The notes under the pieces were generated by a model. The model did no database searches. It was not told the origin of the DNA and saw only the letters and a program-made list of their open reading frames with translations. Positions 52,778-61,343 of a DNA stretch of 64,000 bases are shown one piece after another (the stretch's first letter is position 1; each line of letters begins with the position of its first letter). A program made the position numbers and the translations under genes. This DNA is from Lysobacterales bacterium (lineage in GTDB: Bacteria > Pseudomonadota > Gammaproteobacteria > Xanthomonadales > Xanthomonadaceae): positions 2,602,427 to 2,666,426 of the forward strand of contig JADCRD010000001.1 of assembly GCA_014946745.1 (NCBI GenBank), read 5' to 3'.

Positions 52778-53890
52778 ATGAGCGCACGTCGCAGCTCCGA
52801 TTCCGTGTCACCCGCCGCAGCGCGGACAGAAGAAGGTGACGCGTCAGCGAACGCGCAGCCCAAACTCGGCAGCGGGAAAACCACCATCAACGACATCGCC
52901 CGCCTGACCGGCGTGTCCAAGAAGACAGTGTCGCGGGTCATCAACGGCTCGGAGTTGGTGCACCCGGAAACGCGCGAGAAAGTGCAGGCCTTGATGACCG
53001 AGCTCGGGTACTCACCCGATCCACAGGCGCGTGGCTTGGCGTTTCGCCACTCCTTCCTGATCGGACTCGTGTTCGATAACCCGACCGCCCAGTACATCGT
53101 CAACATGCAGTACGGTGCCCTCGACGCTCTGCGCGATTCAGGCTTCGAGTTGGTCGTACACCCCTGCGACAGCAAGCAGGCGGACTACATCGAAGGCATC
53201 AAGCGCTTCGTGCAGAGACAAAAGCTGTACGGCGTGATCCTGATCCCGCGCGTGTCCGAGGACCAGGCACTGGCCGATGCGCTGCAGGAACTCGGAATCC
53301 GCTACGCGCGCATCGCATCCGTGCCGCTGGATGAGCCCACGCGCATGGTGCTGACCCACGACCGCCGCGCGGGTGCGGAGGTGGCGGAGTATCTGGAGTC
53401 GCTCGGGCATCGCCAGGTCGGACTCATCACCGGTCCAAAACGCTACCGCAGCTCTATCGAGCGCGGCGGCGGTTTCATCGAAGGGCTTGCGAGACGCGGC
53501 ATCAAGCTTGGCGAAACGCACATCTACGAAGGTGGCTACACGTTTGAATCGGGTGTTGCCGGTGCCGAGGCCCTGCTACGCCAATCGCCCCGGCCGACCG
53601 CCATCTTCGCTTGCAACGATGAGATGGCAGCAGGCGTGTACAAAGCCGCGCTGCGCATGGGCTTGTCGATCCCAGGCGATCTTTCGGTCGTCGGTTATGA
53701 CGACAGCCCGCTGGCGAGCCAGCTTTGGCCGCCACTGACAACCATTCATCTGCCCGTGCGTGATCTGGGGCGTCAGGCGGCCGGGCTGCTGCTGGCCAAG
53801 GACTGGCCGCAGGCCCGCGAAGCGCCGGCCGCGTTCACCGTAAGCCCGCACCTGGTCGTGCGCGACTCGACGCAGCCACCCCGGAGCTGA
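52778..53890 (+). CDS. LacI-family transcriptional regulator of the pectin locus
   Basis: The 370-residue protein has a 34-residue hydrophilic extension, then a LacI helix-turn-helix (TTINDIARLTGVSKKTVSRV, about residues 35-54, with the hinge HPETREKVQALMTELGY). A periplasmic-binding-protein-like ligand domain follows (FLIGLVFDNPTAQYIVNMQY, GHRQVGLITGP, PTAIFACNDEMAAGVYKAAL, VVGYDDSPLA). LacI family members release DNA on binding a sugar. Position at the end of the hydratase-TRAP operon, and operators in the two divergent promoters of the locus, suggest it responds to a pectin breakdown product such as KDG. KdgR-like control is inferred. Confidence 0.9.
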   Translation: MSARRSSDSVSPAAARTEEGDASANAQPKLGSGKTTINDIARLTGVSKKTVSRVINGSELVHPETREKVQALMTELGYSPDPQARGLAFRHSFLIGLVFDNPTAQYIVNMQYGALDALRDSGFELVVHPCDSKQADYIEGIKRFVQRQKLYGVILIPRVSEDQALADALQELGIRYARIASVPLDEPTRMVLTHDRRAGAEVAEYLESLGHRQVGLITGPKRYRSSIERGGGFIEGLARRGIKLGETHIYEGGYTFESGVAGAEALLRQSPRPTAIFACNDEMAAGVYKAALRMGLSIPGDLSVVGYDDSPLASQLWPPLTTIHLPVRDLGRQAAGLLLAKDWPQAREAPAAFTVSPHLVVRDSTQPPRS

Positions 53891-53946
53891 AGCCCGCAGC
53901 AAGCTCGCCAACGCTGCACCTGACGCTTTACCTGAAGCCAATGACA

Positions 53947-53972
53947 CCAAGGCCCGCATTCGCGGGCCTTGG
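53947..53972. terminator. Bidirectional hairpin between lacI gene and secreted-protein gene
   Basis: CCAAGGCCCGC (53947-53957) and GCGGGCCTTGG (53962-53972) make a perfect 11-bp stem with an ATTC loop, located between two convergent genes. No clear T-run is present on either side. Confidence 0.7.
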
Positions 53973-53993
53973 ACTATCGGGATCAGCAGGAAC

Positions 53994-54416
53994 CTACTGC
54001 GACACCACAGGTGGCTCTTCAGCCTCGGCCTCGGTGCGGCCGCGGGCCACGCGCACGCCGCGGCTCTTCATCCAAGCGTCGAACTCGGCGGCGCTCAAGC
54101 CCTTCCCAGAATCCGCATTGAAACGCCAGGGCGTGTTGTCGTGCTGGGTCTTGGGCACGTAGCCAGCAAACTCGCTGCTCGGTCCGCATGCGCCCAGCTG
54201 ACGTCGCAGCAGTACGGCGCTGACCGAAAGGTGCTCATTGGGGTGGGTGCCCAAAAGATGCGCAGAGACCCCTGCCAGATCATCACCAGCGGCCAAGGCG
54301 ACAAGCTGTGGGCTGCGTGCTACCCCCGTAGAGCCACCGTGGCAGACATTGGCGGACGCCAAGCTGGGAGCCGCAAAGCAGAGCCCGGCCAGCGCAACAG
54401 AAGCCATCCTGATCAT
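53994..54416 (-). CDS. Small secreted protein of unknown function
   Basis: A 140-residue protein with a clear signal peptide (MIRMASVALAGLCFAAPSLA, cleaved after LASA). The mature part has two cysteines (CHGG near 24 and GACG near 77) that could form a disulphide. A C-terminal segment, KGLSAAEFDAWMKSRGVRVA, looks conserved-domain-like, with an acidic tail EAEAEEPP. I do not recognise the family. It is convergent with the LacI gene and lies beside the second copy of the structured repeat. Confidence 0.7.
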   Translation of the reverse strand: MIRMASVALAGLCFAAPSLASANVCHGGSTGVARSPQLVALAAGDDLAGVSAHLLGTHPNEHLSVSAVLLRRQLGACGPSSEFAGYVPKTQHDNTPWRFNADSGKGLSAAEFDAWMKSRGVRVARGRTEAEAEEPPVVSQ

Positions 54417-54602
54417 TCGGGGGTTACCTCAAGACATGCGTGCAAGCGCTTGAGTCTAACAGCAATTCGCAGCGGCTCGACGCTGACAAGGCGGCGAACA
54501 GCTCGGGATCGACAAGACGGGCAGACCGACGCGAGAGTCTGGAACTTCGAGCACGCTGGGCTTGGCATCAGCGTGCGCCTGCCAGTCGGGCACGCCGCTG
54601 GC
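54417..54602. other. Intergenic DNA before the second structured repeat
   Basis: About 190 bases upstream of the secreted-protein gene, without a recognisable gene. It should contain that gene's promoter on the minus strand. Together with the repeat and the rplS terminator it makes up the 426-base gap 54417-54842. Confidence 0.5.
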
Positions 54603-54754
54603 AGGCCGTCGAAAAACAGCCTGCTCGCCCAGCCAGGGATAGCGGGGACGACGAAGCAAGCGCGTAAGCGATGGATGTGTCGTGAGGCGGTACGGACCTG
54701 CGCCGGGCAGCCGGCTTGAAAAACTCCGCGGAAGGGAGTTCTTCAACAAGCTGC
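54603..54754. repeat. Structured dispersed repeat, copy 2 (MITE-like)
   Basis: About 152 bp matching 10481-10630, including an identical core GCGATGGATGTGTCGTGAGG. The left end reads AGGCCGTCGAAAAACAGC and the right end GGAGTTCTTCAACAAGCTGC, again with inverted terminal similarity. The right-end stem is kept as AACTCC/GGAGTT. It lies between the secreted-protein promoter region and the rplS terminator. Confidence 0.75.
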
Positions 54755-54762
54755 TAGAGGCG

Positions 54763-54802
54763 ACACAAAACACAAAGGCCCATCCCCAACCGAGGACGGG
54801 CC
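54763..54802 (-). terminator. Rho-independent terminator of the rpsP-rimM-trmD-rplS operon
   Basis: On the minus strand GGCCCGTCC and GGATGGGCC form a 9-bp stem with one G-T pair (plus-strand 54777-54802), followed by TTTGTGTTTTGTG. It lies about 40 bases after the rplS stop. Confidence 0.85.
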
Positions 54803-54842
54803 TGTGTCAAGGAGACCGCGCGCAATGCGCGGGTCTAGACCC

Positions 54843-55211
54843 TCAGCGCGGCGCGCCCAGGTCTTCCTTGATGCGCGCGGCCTTGCCTTCCAGATCACGC
54901 AGGTAGTACAGCTTGGCCGAGCGAACCTTGCCGCGGCGCTTTACTTCCACCGAATCGATCAGCGGGCTGTGGCTCTGGAAGACGCGCTCAACGCCCGTAC
55001 CGTGGGAGATCTTGCGAACCGTGAAAGCGGAATTCAGACCGCGATTGCGCTTTGCGATCACAACGCCTTCGTAGGCCTGCACGCGCTCACGGTTGCCTTC
55101 CTTGACCTTGACGTTGACGATCACGGTGTCGCCTGGGCCAAAGTCCGGCAGCTGGCGCGCAGCCTGGGCGGCCTCGAACTCGGCAATGATGTTCTTGTTG
55201 ATCTTGCTCAT
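54843..55211 (-). CDS. rplS: 50S ribosomal protein L19
   Basis: L19 sits at the 30S-50S interface. From ATG 55211 the protein has 122 residues, slightly longer than the 115 of E. coli. Typical stretches are [37 protein letters not shown] and [20 protein letters not shown], ending [20 protein letters not shown]. It is the last gene of rpsP-rimM-trmD-rplS and is followed by a terminator. The six codons open upstream are not used by the family. Confidence 0.97.
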   Translation of the reverse strand: MSKINKNIIAEFEAAQAARQLPDFGPGDTVIVNVKVKEGNRERVQAYEGVVIAKRNRGLNSAFTVRKISHGTGVERVFQSHSPLIDSVEVKRRGKVRSAKLYYLRDLEGKAARIKEDLGAPR

Positions 55212-55281
55212 GACACTACCCACCGGCAAAGTTAGTCGAAAATTGTAGCGCGAAATCCTGGCACATGTCAGGCCCGCGCAA

Positions 55282-56028
55282 TTATTTTTTCTCCGCCAGC
55301 TCTCGGCGGAATTCTTCCAGCAGGGCGAAATCCTTCGCGCCCAGTTGCAGCCTCGCCAGCAAGTCGGGCCGCCTCAGCCAGGTGCGGCCAAGAGACTGCT
55401 TGCGGCGCCAGCGTTCGATGGCCGCGTGGTCGCCAGACATCAGCACCGCAGGCACTGAACCGTACTCGTCATGCTCCGGCCGGCTGTAGTGCGGACAGTC
55501 GAGCAGGCCATCCTCGAAGCTGTCCTGGGTGGCGCTTTCGCTGCGGTTCAATGCACCTTCCTGAAGTCGACCCACCGCGTCGATCAACACCGCAGCAGCC
55601 AACTCGCCGCCAGACAGCACGTAGTCACCAATCGACAGCTCCAGGTCGACTTCGCGGTGGATCAGACGCTCATCGACACCCTCATAGCGACCGCATATCA
55701 GCAGCAATCGCGGCCTAGCAGCCAGATCGCGCACCCGCCGCTGGGTCAGACGCTCACCCTGCGGACTCAGGTACAGGGTCAATGCAGGGGTGTCTGACTG
55801 GGCACGGATCGCAGCCAATGCCGAACGTAACGGCGCCACCTGCATCACCATGCCGGGCCCGCCCCCAAAGGTGCGGTCGTCCACGCGCCGGTGCTTGTCC
55901 TCGGCGAAGTCCCGAGGGTTATGGCAGTGCAGCTCCAGCAATCCCTGCCGAATAGCCCGCCCGACAACGCCGACCTCGGCACTAGTCACGAAGAACTCGG
56001 GAAACAGGCTCAGCACGTCAATGCGCAT
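55282..56028 (-). CDS. trmD: tRNA (guanine-N1)-methyltransferase
   Basis: TrmD methylates G37 of tRNAs next to the anticodon and prevents frameshifting. From ATG 56028 it has 248 residues. Motifs are [13 protein letters not shown], the [18 protein letters not shown] stretch, and the trefoil-knot AdoMet site with [15 protein letters not shown] and [11 protein letters not shown], where Asp in GDYVLSGGE is catalytic. The C-terminal [11 protein letters not shown] is also conserved. It lies between rimM and rplS in the usual order; its start region is 46 bases past the rimM stop. Confidence 0.97.
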   Translation of the reverse strand: MRIDVLSLFPEFFVTSAEVGVVGRAIRQGLLELHCHNPRDFAEDKHRRVDDRTFGGGPGMVMQVAPLRSALAAIRAQSDTPALTLYLSPQGERLTQRRVRDLAARPRLLLICGRYEGVDERLIHREVDLELSIGDYVLSGGELAAAVLIDAVGRLQEGALNRSESATQDSFEDGLLDCPHYSRPEHDEYGSVPAVLMSGDHAAIERWRRKQSLGRTWLRRPDLLARLQLGAKDFALLEEFRRELAEKK

Positions 56029-56074
56029 GTCGCCTCTGTCGTCTTCGAATCCTGCGCCGATGCGTGGGCGCGGG

Positions 56075-56608
56075 CTAGAACTCGGGGTCCCAGTCCACCA
56101 GCACGCGACCGGCTGCAAAGTCGACGGACACCACCGCATGGCCTGGGGTGAACGGCAGCAAGCGCTCCCGGTCACCGCGTACCACCATAACGTCGTTGGC
56201 GCCGGTGGCGATCATGTGCGAGATCCGACCCAGTTCGACGCCCTCGGTGGTGATCACGCTCAGGCCTTCGAGGTCGATCCAGTAGTACTCGCCAGGGCCG
56301 GGCGGGGGCAGCGATGAGCGCCGCACCCAGATCTCCTCGCCCAACAGAAGCTCAGCCTGCTCGACCGTGTCGCATCCGGGCAGCTGTACCACCACGGTCT
56401 TACCCTGCTCGCGCAGTTCGCGAGGAAGGATCTCGCGCAGCGTACCGCCGCGTCCCACGAGCCAGGGCCGATAGCGGAAGATGCCGTCGCGCGGTTGGCT
56501 GTAGGACTCGATCTTGAGCCAGCCGCGAACGCCGAATACGCCGACGACACGGCCCATCAGGATGCGACGCTCAGCGGACTCGGCGGGCAACCCATCCGGC
56601 CCGGTCAT
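56075..56608 (-). CDS. rimM: 16S rRNA processing/ribosome maturation factor RimM
   Basis: RimM assists maturation of the 30S head and binds S19. The 177-residue protein has the N-terminal RimM barrel ([20 protein letters not shown]) and the C-terminal PRC-barrel part ([20 protein letters not shown], then [16 protein letters not shown]). The length and position between rpsP and trmD are standard. The first 15 residues are variable, so the start could be slightly later. Confidence 0.96.
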   Translation of the reverse strand: MTGPDGLPAESAERRILMGRVVGVFGVRGWLKIESYSQPRDGIFRYRPWLVGRGGTLREILPRELREQGKTVVVQLPGCDTVEQAELLLGEEIWVRRSSLPPPGPGEYYWIDLEGLSVITTEGVELGRISHMIATGANDVMVVRGDRERLLPFTPGHAVVSVDFAAGRVLVDWDPEF

Positions 56609-56629
56609 GCGCGTCGCATCCGCAGGAAA

Positions 56630-56887
56630 TCAAGCCGCCGCGGGCGCGCGGCTGACTTCCTTGTACAGCGAGCGAACCTTGTCGCTCATCTGCGCGCCAT
56701 GACCGACCCAATGGTCGATGCGCGCGATATCCAGCTGCAGACGCGGGTCATTGCCAGCGGCGACAGGGTTGTAGAAGCCCACGCGCTCGATGGCGCGGCC
56801 GTCGCGCTTGTTGCGCTCGTCGGTCACGACAACGTGATAGAAGGGACGCTTCTTGGCGCCACCGCGGGTCAGACGGATCTTGACCAT
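56630..56887 (-). CDS. rpsP: 30S ribosomal protein S16
   Basis: The 85-residue protein begins [20 protein letters not shown] and continues with [10 protein letters not shown] and [18 protein letters not shown], all diagnostic of S16. It binds 16S rRNA early in 30S assembly. It is the first gene of rpsP-rimM-trmD-rplS, with rimM 21 bases downstream. Confidence 0.98.
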   Translation of the reverse strand: MVKIRLTRGGAKKRPFYHVVVTDERNKRDGRAIERVGFYNPVAAGNDPRLQLDIARIDHWVGHGAQMSDKVRSLYKEVSRAPAAA

Positions 56888-57031
56888 GGTCGATTGCTCT
56901 GTAGTTCTTGGGTGGTGGTCGGGCGCGATACGCCCAAGTGAACGCGCAATGATAACCGCGACCGGTCGGAAGTCAAAGCACCGCGTGCGTCCGCAGGCCT
57001 GAGCCGGCTCCCGTGCACCATTCCTGTCCCA

Positions 57032-58405
57032 TCAACGCAGAGGCATGCCACCCGGTCCGCGACCGCCGAGCATGCCTTTCATGCCGCGCATCATGCCCTT
57101 CAAGCCGCCCGAGCCCAGCTTGGACATCATTTTCTCCATCTGCTGGAACTGCTTGAGCAGCTTGTTGACATCCGAAGGCTGGGTGCCGGAGCCGCGCGCG
57201 ATACGGGCGCGCCGCGAGCCGTTCAGGGTGGCCGGGAAGCGGCGCTCCTTTGGAGTCATCGAGTTGATGATGGCGACCATACGCACGATCTCGCGGTCGT
57301 TGACCTTGCTCTTGACCTGCTCGGGAATGGCGCCCATGCCCGGCAGCTTGTCGAGCAGGCTCGAGAGGCCGCCCATGTTCTGCATCTGCTCCAGCTGGTC
57401 GCGCATGTCGTTCAGATCGAACTTCTTGCCCTTCGCAACCTTCTCGGCCAGCTTCGCTGCCTTCTCCTGGTCGACCTTGCGCTCGACCTCCTCAACCAGC
57501 GACAGCACGTCGCCCATGTCGAGGATGCGGCTGGCGACGCGGTCGGGGTGGAACACATCGAGGCCGTCGGGCTTCTCGCCGACGCCGATGAACTTGATCG
57601 GCTTGCCGGTGATGTAGCGCACGCTGAGAGCGGCACCGCCACGCGCATCGCCGTCGGTCTTGGTCAGCACCACGCCGGTCAGCGGCAGGGCCTCGCTGAA
57701 GGCCTTGGCGGTATTGGCCGCATCCTGTCCGGTCATGGCATCGACGACGAACAGGGTCTCAACCGGGCTGACCGCCGCGTGCAGGTCTTTGATCTCCGCC
57801 ATCATCGCCTCGTCGATGGCGAGACGGCCGGCGGTGTCGACCAGCAGCACATCCACATACTGCTTGCGCGCGGCATCGATAGCGGCGACCGCGATCTGCC
57901 GCGGGCTCTGGTCAGGGCTGCTGGGATGGAAGATCGCGTCGACCTGCCCGGCCAGCGTCTGCAGCTGCTGGATTGCCGCGGGACGATAGATGTCGCAGCT
58001 GACCACCATGACCTTCTTCTTGCGGCGCTCTTTCAGATGCTTGGCGAGCTTGCCCACGGTGGTGGTCTTGCCAGCGCCCTGCAGGCCGGCCATCAGGATC
58101 ACCGCCGGAGCTGGGACATTGAGGTTCAACTCAGCGCTCTGCGCGCCCATCACCAGGGTCAGCTCATCGCGGACGACCTTGATCAGTGCCTGACCGGGCG
58201 TCAGGCTCTTGGCGACCTCCTGACCGACTGCTCGCACCTTGATGCGCTGAATCAAAGCCTGCACCACCGGCAGGGCGACATCGGCTTCGAGCAGGGCCAT
58301 ACGCACATCGCGCAGGGCTTCGCGGATGTTCTCTTCGGACAGTCGACCGCGGCCGCGCAGGCGCTGGACGGTGGCGGAGAGACGCTGGCTCAGTGACTCG
58401 AACAT
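57032..58405 (-). CDS. ffh: Signal recognition particle protein Ffh
   Basis: Ffh with 4.5S RNA targets nascent membrane proteins to FtsY and SecYEG. From ATG 58405 it has 457 residues. The N domain (MFESLSQRLSATVQRLRGRG) is followed by the G domain with P-loop GLQGAGKTTT (about 107-116), DTAGRLAIDEAMM and the VLTKTDGDARGGAAL motif. The methionine-rich M domain at the C-terminus (QFQQMEKMMSKLG, GMMRGMKGML) binds the RNA and signal peptides. The frame upstream to 58498 is not conserved. It lies upstream of rpsP on the same strand and is divergent from the CcsA-like gene. Confidence 0.98.
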   Translation of the reverse strand: MFESLSQRLSATVQRLRGRGRLSEENIREALRDVRMALLEADVALPVVQALIQRIKVRAVGQEVAKSLTPGQALIKVVRDELTLVMGAQSAELNLNVPAPAVILMAGLQGAGKTTTVGKLAKHLKERRKKKVMVVSCDIYRPAAIQQLQTLAGQVDAIFHPSSPDQSPRQIAVAAIDAARKQYVDVLLVDTAGRLAIDEAMMAEIKDLHAAVSPVETLFVVDAMTGQDAANTAKAFSEALPLTGVVLTKTDGDARGGAALSVRYITGKPIKFIGVGEKPDGLDVFHPDRVASRILDMGDVLSLVEEVERKVDQEKAAKLAEKVAKGKKFDLNDMRDQLEQMQNMGGLSSLLDKLPGMGAIPEQVKSKVNDREIVRMVAIINSMTPKERRFPATLNGSRRARIARGSGTQPSDVNKLLKQFQQMEKMMSKLGSGGLKGMMRGMKGMLGGRGPGGMPLR

Positions 58406-58496
58406 GGGCAATGCCGACTTGCTGGGTGACCTGCAAGTATAGCCAAGGCAGGTCGGGCGAACCGGCGCCTGCGCCCGTATGCCACACTTGCCCGCC

Positions 58497-59288
58497 ATGC
58501 TCGCCCTTATCCTCCAGCTGCTGGCCGCCTTGGGCTACGTAGCCACCGCTCTGTTGGCGCTGCGCGAACGCAGTCGCTCGACCGCAAGCCGGCTGCCCTT
58601 TTTCGCGGGGCTCGCCGCCGTCGCGGCCCATGCACTCGGATACGCGCTGCGCACCTGGGGCCAAGGGGGGCCTGAGCTGCACTTCTTCGCGGCGCTGTCG
58701 CTGGTCGGGCTCGGGATGGGCGTACTCACGCTCACCGACGGCCTGCTGCGGCGGGTCAACGCACTGCAGGTCGTGGTGATGCCGCTGGCAGCGCTGGCGA
58801 TGCTGCCCTACGCATTGCTGCCGGCGCAGCCGGCTGCCAGCCTCACCTGGCAGCTTCAGCTGCATGCCTGGACTGCCCTGCTGGCGTACGCGTCCATGAG
58901 CGTAGGCGCTGTCCTTGCCGCGCTGCTTTGGCTCCAGGAGCGCGCGTTGCGCAACCGCCGCCCTTCAACGATGACGCGCAGGCTGCCACCCTTGATCCAG
59001 ACCGAGGCGCTGCTGTTCCGCATCCTCTGGGCCTGCTTCGTGCTGCTGGGCATGACCCTGGTGACGGGCGTGCTGTTCGTCGAGGACCTGCTGGCCCAGC
59101 ACCTGGCCCACAAGACCGTGCTCTCCGTGCTGTCGTGGGGTGTCCTCGGTCTGCTGCTGTTCGGGCGCCACCGCTTCGGCTGGCGCGGCCAACGCGCCGT
59201 TCGTCTGACCTTGCTTGCGATGGGACTGCTGCTGCTGGCGTTCTTCGGCAGCAAGTTTGTGCTTGAACTGGTGCTGGCCCGCGCATGA
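58497..59288 (+). CDS. CcsA/YpjD-like cytochrome c assembly-type membrane protein
   Basis: The protein has about 263 residues and seven or eight membrane helices. It matches the YpjD/CcsA-like family next to ffh in many gammaproteobacteria: LQLHAWTALLAYASMSVGAV with a conserved His, LIQTEALLFRILWACFVLLG, TGVLFVEDLLAQHLAHKTVL, and WGVLGLLLFGRHRFGWRGQR with a late His. CcsA proteins handle haem for cytochrome c; YpjD members adjacent to ffh have no proven role. ATG 58497 is chosen, but ATG 58479 is possible since neither has a clear ribosome site. It overlaps the PilZ gene by ATGA. Confidence 0.87.
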   Translation: MLALILQLLAALGYVATALLALRERSRSTASRLPFFAGLAAVAAHALGYALRTWGQGGPELHFFAALSLVGLGMGVLTLTDGLLRRVNALQVVVMPLAALAMLPYALLPAQPAASLTWQLQLHAWTALLAYASMSVGAVLAALLWLQERALRNRRPSTMTRRLPPLIQTEALLFRILWACFVLLGMTLVTGVLFVEDLLAQHLAHKTVLSVLSWGVLGLLLFGRHRFGWRGQRAVRLTLLAMGLLLLAFFGSKFVLELVLARA

Positions 59289-59668
59289 GCTCCCTCTCCG
59301 CTTCGATTCACGCCGATCACGGACGGCGCCACAGTCGTTTCCCTATCGAAGGTTCGGTGCGCATCTACTCGGGCTCAGCCATGTGGCAGGCCCAGCTGAT
59401 TGATCTCGCGATCCGCGGCGCTCTGGTTTCGCGGCCATCAGGTTTCGATGGCCGCATCGGCAGCCGCTATCGCCTCGACGTGCGTCTGGAAGGCGGGCCA
59501 ATGATCGCGATGGCGGTCAGTCTGGTCCGCCTGGACGATGTCGCCATTGGCTTCAGCTGTGAACGCATCGATCTCGACAGCTTCTTGCGCTTGAAGCGCA
59601 CCATCGAGCTCAATCTCGGCAACGCCGAACTGCTGAACCGCGAGCTGTCTGCGCTGGGCATGGCCTAA
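59285..59668 (+). CDS. PilZ-domain protein
   Basis: A 127-residue single-domain protein. RRHSRFPIEGSVRIYSG (about 14-30) carries the RxxxR motif and DLAIRGALV (about 41-49) corresponds to (D/N)xSxxG with Ala at the Ser position. The rest, GGPMIAMAVSLVRLDDVAIG followed by FSCERIDLDSFLRLKRTIE, fits the PilZ barrel. PilZ domains bind cyclic di-GMP. The altered second motif may weaken binding. It is coupled to the CcsA-like gene by ATGA. Its partner is unknown. Confidence 0.88.
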   Translation: MSSLSASIHADHGRRHSRFPIEGSVRIYSGSAMWQAQLIDLAIRGALVSRPSGFDGRIGSRYRLDVRLEGGPMIAMAVSLVRLDDVAIGFSCERIDLDSFLRLKRTIELNLGNAELLNRELSALGMA

Positions 59669-59769
59669 GCCGGCACTCGAGAATTCAACCTTGCCGCGCG
59701 CCATGGAAGGGCGCGCCCGGGGACCGAGAAAGCAAGCGCTTGATCCGTAGAGCCCCGGGAGCCTGCGCT

Positions 59770-61137
59770 TCAGTCGGCGGCCTCCAGCGCCTGCGATAGC
59801 CGCTCCACGCCAATCACGTCCATATCCTTGATGCTGCCGCGACGCGGCAGGTTGGCCTTCGGCACGATCGCACGTCGAAAGCCGTGGCTGGCGGCCTCGC
59901 GCAAGCGCTCCTCGCCGTTGGGCACCGGCCGGATTTCGCCCGACAAGCCGACTTCGCCGAACGAGATGGTCTTCTCCGCCAGCGCGCGGTTGCGATACGA
60001 CGACAGCACCGCCAGCAGCACCGGCAGATCCGCCGCGGTTTCCTGCACGCGGATGCCGCCGACCACGTTGACGAACACATCCTGATCGAACACCGCCAGC
60101 CCGCCATGCCGATGCAGTACGGCGAGCAGCATGGCCAAGCGGTTCTGCTCCAAGCCCAGCGACACGCGCCGTGGATTGGACAGCGAGCTCTGGTCCACCA
60201 GGGCCTGCACCTCGACCAACAGCGGACGAGTGCCCTCGCGAGTCACCATGACGATGCTGCCCGGCGTTTCGGCCAGCGTGCCCGACAGGAACATGGCCGA
60301 AGGATTCGGAACTTCGCGCAAGCCGCGGTCGCCCATCGCGAACACGCCCAGCTCGTTCACCGCTCCGAACCGGTTCTTGAACGCGCGCAGCACGCGGAAG
60401 CGGCTGCCGGACTCGCCTTCGAAGTACAGCACCGCATCGACCATGTGCTCGAGCACGCGCGGGCCGGCGATACCGCCTTCCTTGGTGACGTGTCCGACCA
60501 GGAAGATGCTGGTGCCTTGTTCCTTGGCGTGGCGCACCAAGCGCGCAGCGGACTCGCGAACCTGGCTGACGGAACCGGGGGCTGCGGGAAGCTGCTCCGA
60601 GTGGATGGTCTGAATCGAGTCGATCACCGCCAGCCGCGGCTTCTCGGCATTGAGATGCTGGACGATACGCTCGACGCAGGTTTCGGTCAGGCAGTTCAAG
60701 CCTGCCAGCGACAGGCCAAGACGTGCGGCGCGATTGGCCACTTGGCCCAGACTCTCCTCGCCGGTGACGTACAGCCCCGGCAGCCGGCTGCGCAGTGCGT
60801 CAAGGGTTTGCAGCAGCAGGGTCGACTTGCCGATGCCGGGATCGCCGCCGATCAGCACCACCGAGCCATCGACCAGCCCACCGCCGAGCACGCGGTCGAA
60901 TTCGCCGATGCCGACCTCGGTGCGCGATTCGACACCCTGTGGCACCTGATCGAGCCGCGTGACCCTGGCCTGCAGGCCAGCGCCGGCATAGCCAGCCCTG
61001 CGTGTGGCGGCCGCGGCCGGCGTCTCAACGAACTCGGTCAGCGTGTTCCACGCGCCGCAGTCAGGGCACTGGCCCTGCCACTTGCTGGAGGTGCCGCCGC
61101 ATTCGCTGCAGACATAAGCAATCTTCGACTTGGCCAC
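59770..61137 (-). CDS. radA: DNA repair protein RadA
   Basis: RadA is a RecA-like, DnaB-type branch-migration ATPase in recombination. GTG 61137 is chosen as start because it places the N-terminal zinc finger directly at the terminus (YVCSECGG and CPDCGAW, Cys10, 13, 24 and 27), giving 455 residues. The ATPase domain has Walker A GGDPGIGKSTLLLQ, the signature KNRFGAVNELGVF, and a C-terminal Lon-like domain with VNVVGGIRVQETAADLPVLL and EVGLSGEIRPV. The frame to 61299 adds 54 residues without similarity. It is divergent from the CorC/HlyC-type gene. Confidence 0.96.
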   Translation of the reverse strand: MAKSKIAYVCSECGGTSSKWQGQCPDCGAWNTLTEFVETPAAAATRRAGYAGAGLQARVTRLDQVPQGVESRTEVGIGEFDRVLGGGLVDGSVVLIGGDPGIGKSTLLLQTLDALRSRLPGLYVTGEESLGQVANRAARLGLSLAGLNCLTETCVERIVQHLNAEKPRLAVIDSIQTIHSEQLPAAPGSVSQVRESAARLVRHAKEQGTSIFLVGHVTKEGGIAGPRVLEHMVDAVLYFEGESGSRFRVLRAFKNRFGAVNELGVFAMGDRGLREVPNPSAMFLSGTLAETPGSIVMVTREGTRPLLVEVQALVDQSSLSNPRRVSLGLEQNRLAMLLAVLHRHGGLAVFDQDVFVNVVGGIRVQETAADLPVLLAVLSSYRNRALAEKTISFGEVGLSGEIRPVPNGEERLREAASHGFRRAIVPKANLPRRGSIKDMDVIGVERLSQALEAAD

Positions 61138-61343
61138 GCGGGATTCCTGATCGGCGTCGGGGGCGCAATCTAGCAAGCCGGCCGTCGCAGCCGTTGAGAT
61201 TCCGGTGCGGCGCAAGGATCCAGCACGCTTAGCGCGGCTTCGCAGGGAATATCTCGGGGACGCTGACCTGCGCTTTCTGCCACACTCCAGAGCCCTCATC
61301 GGGTCGCGGCGCCTGCTGCGCGCGCGGCTGCACCACCCTGCGC

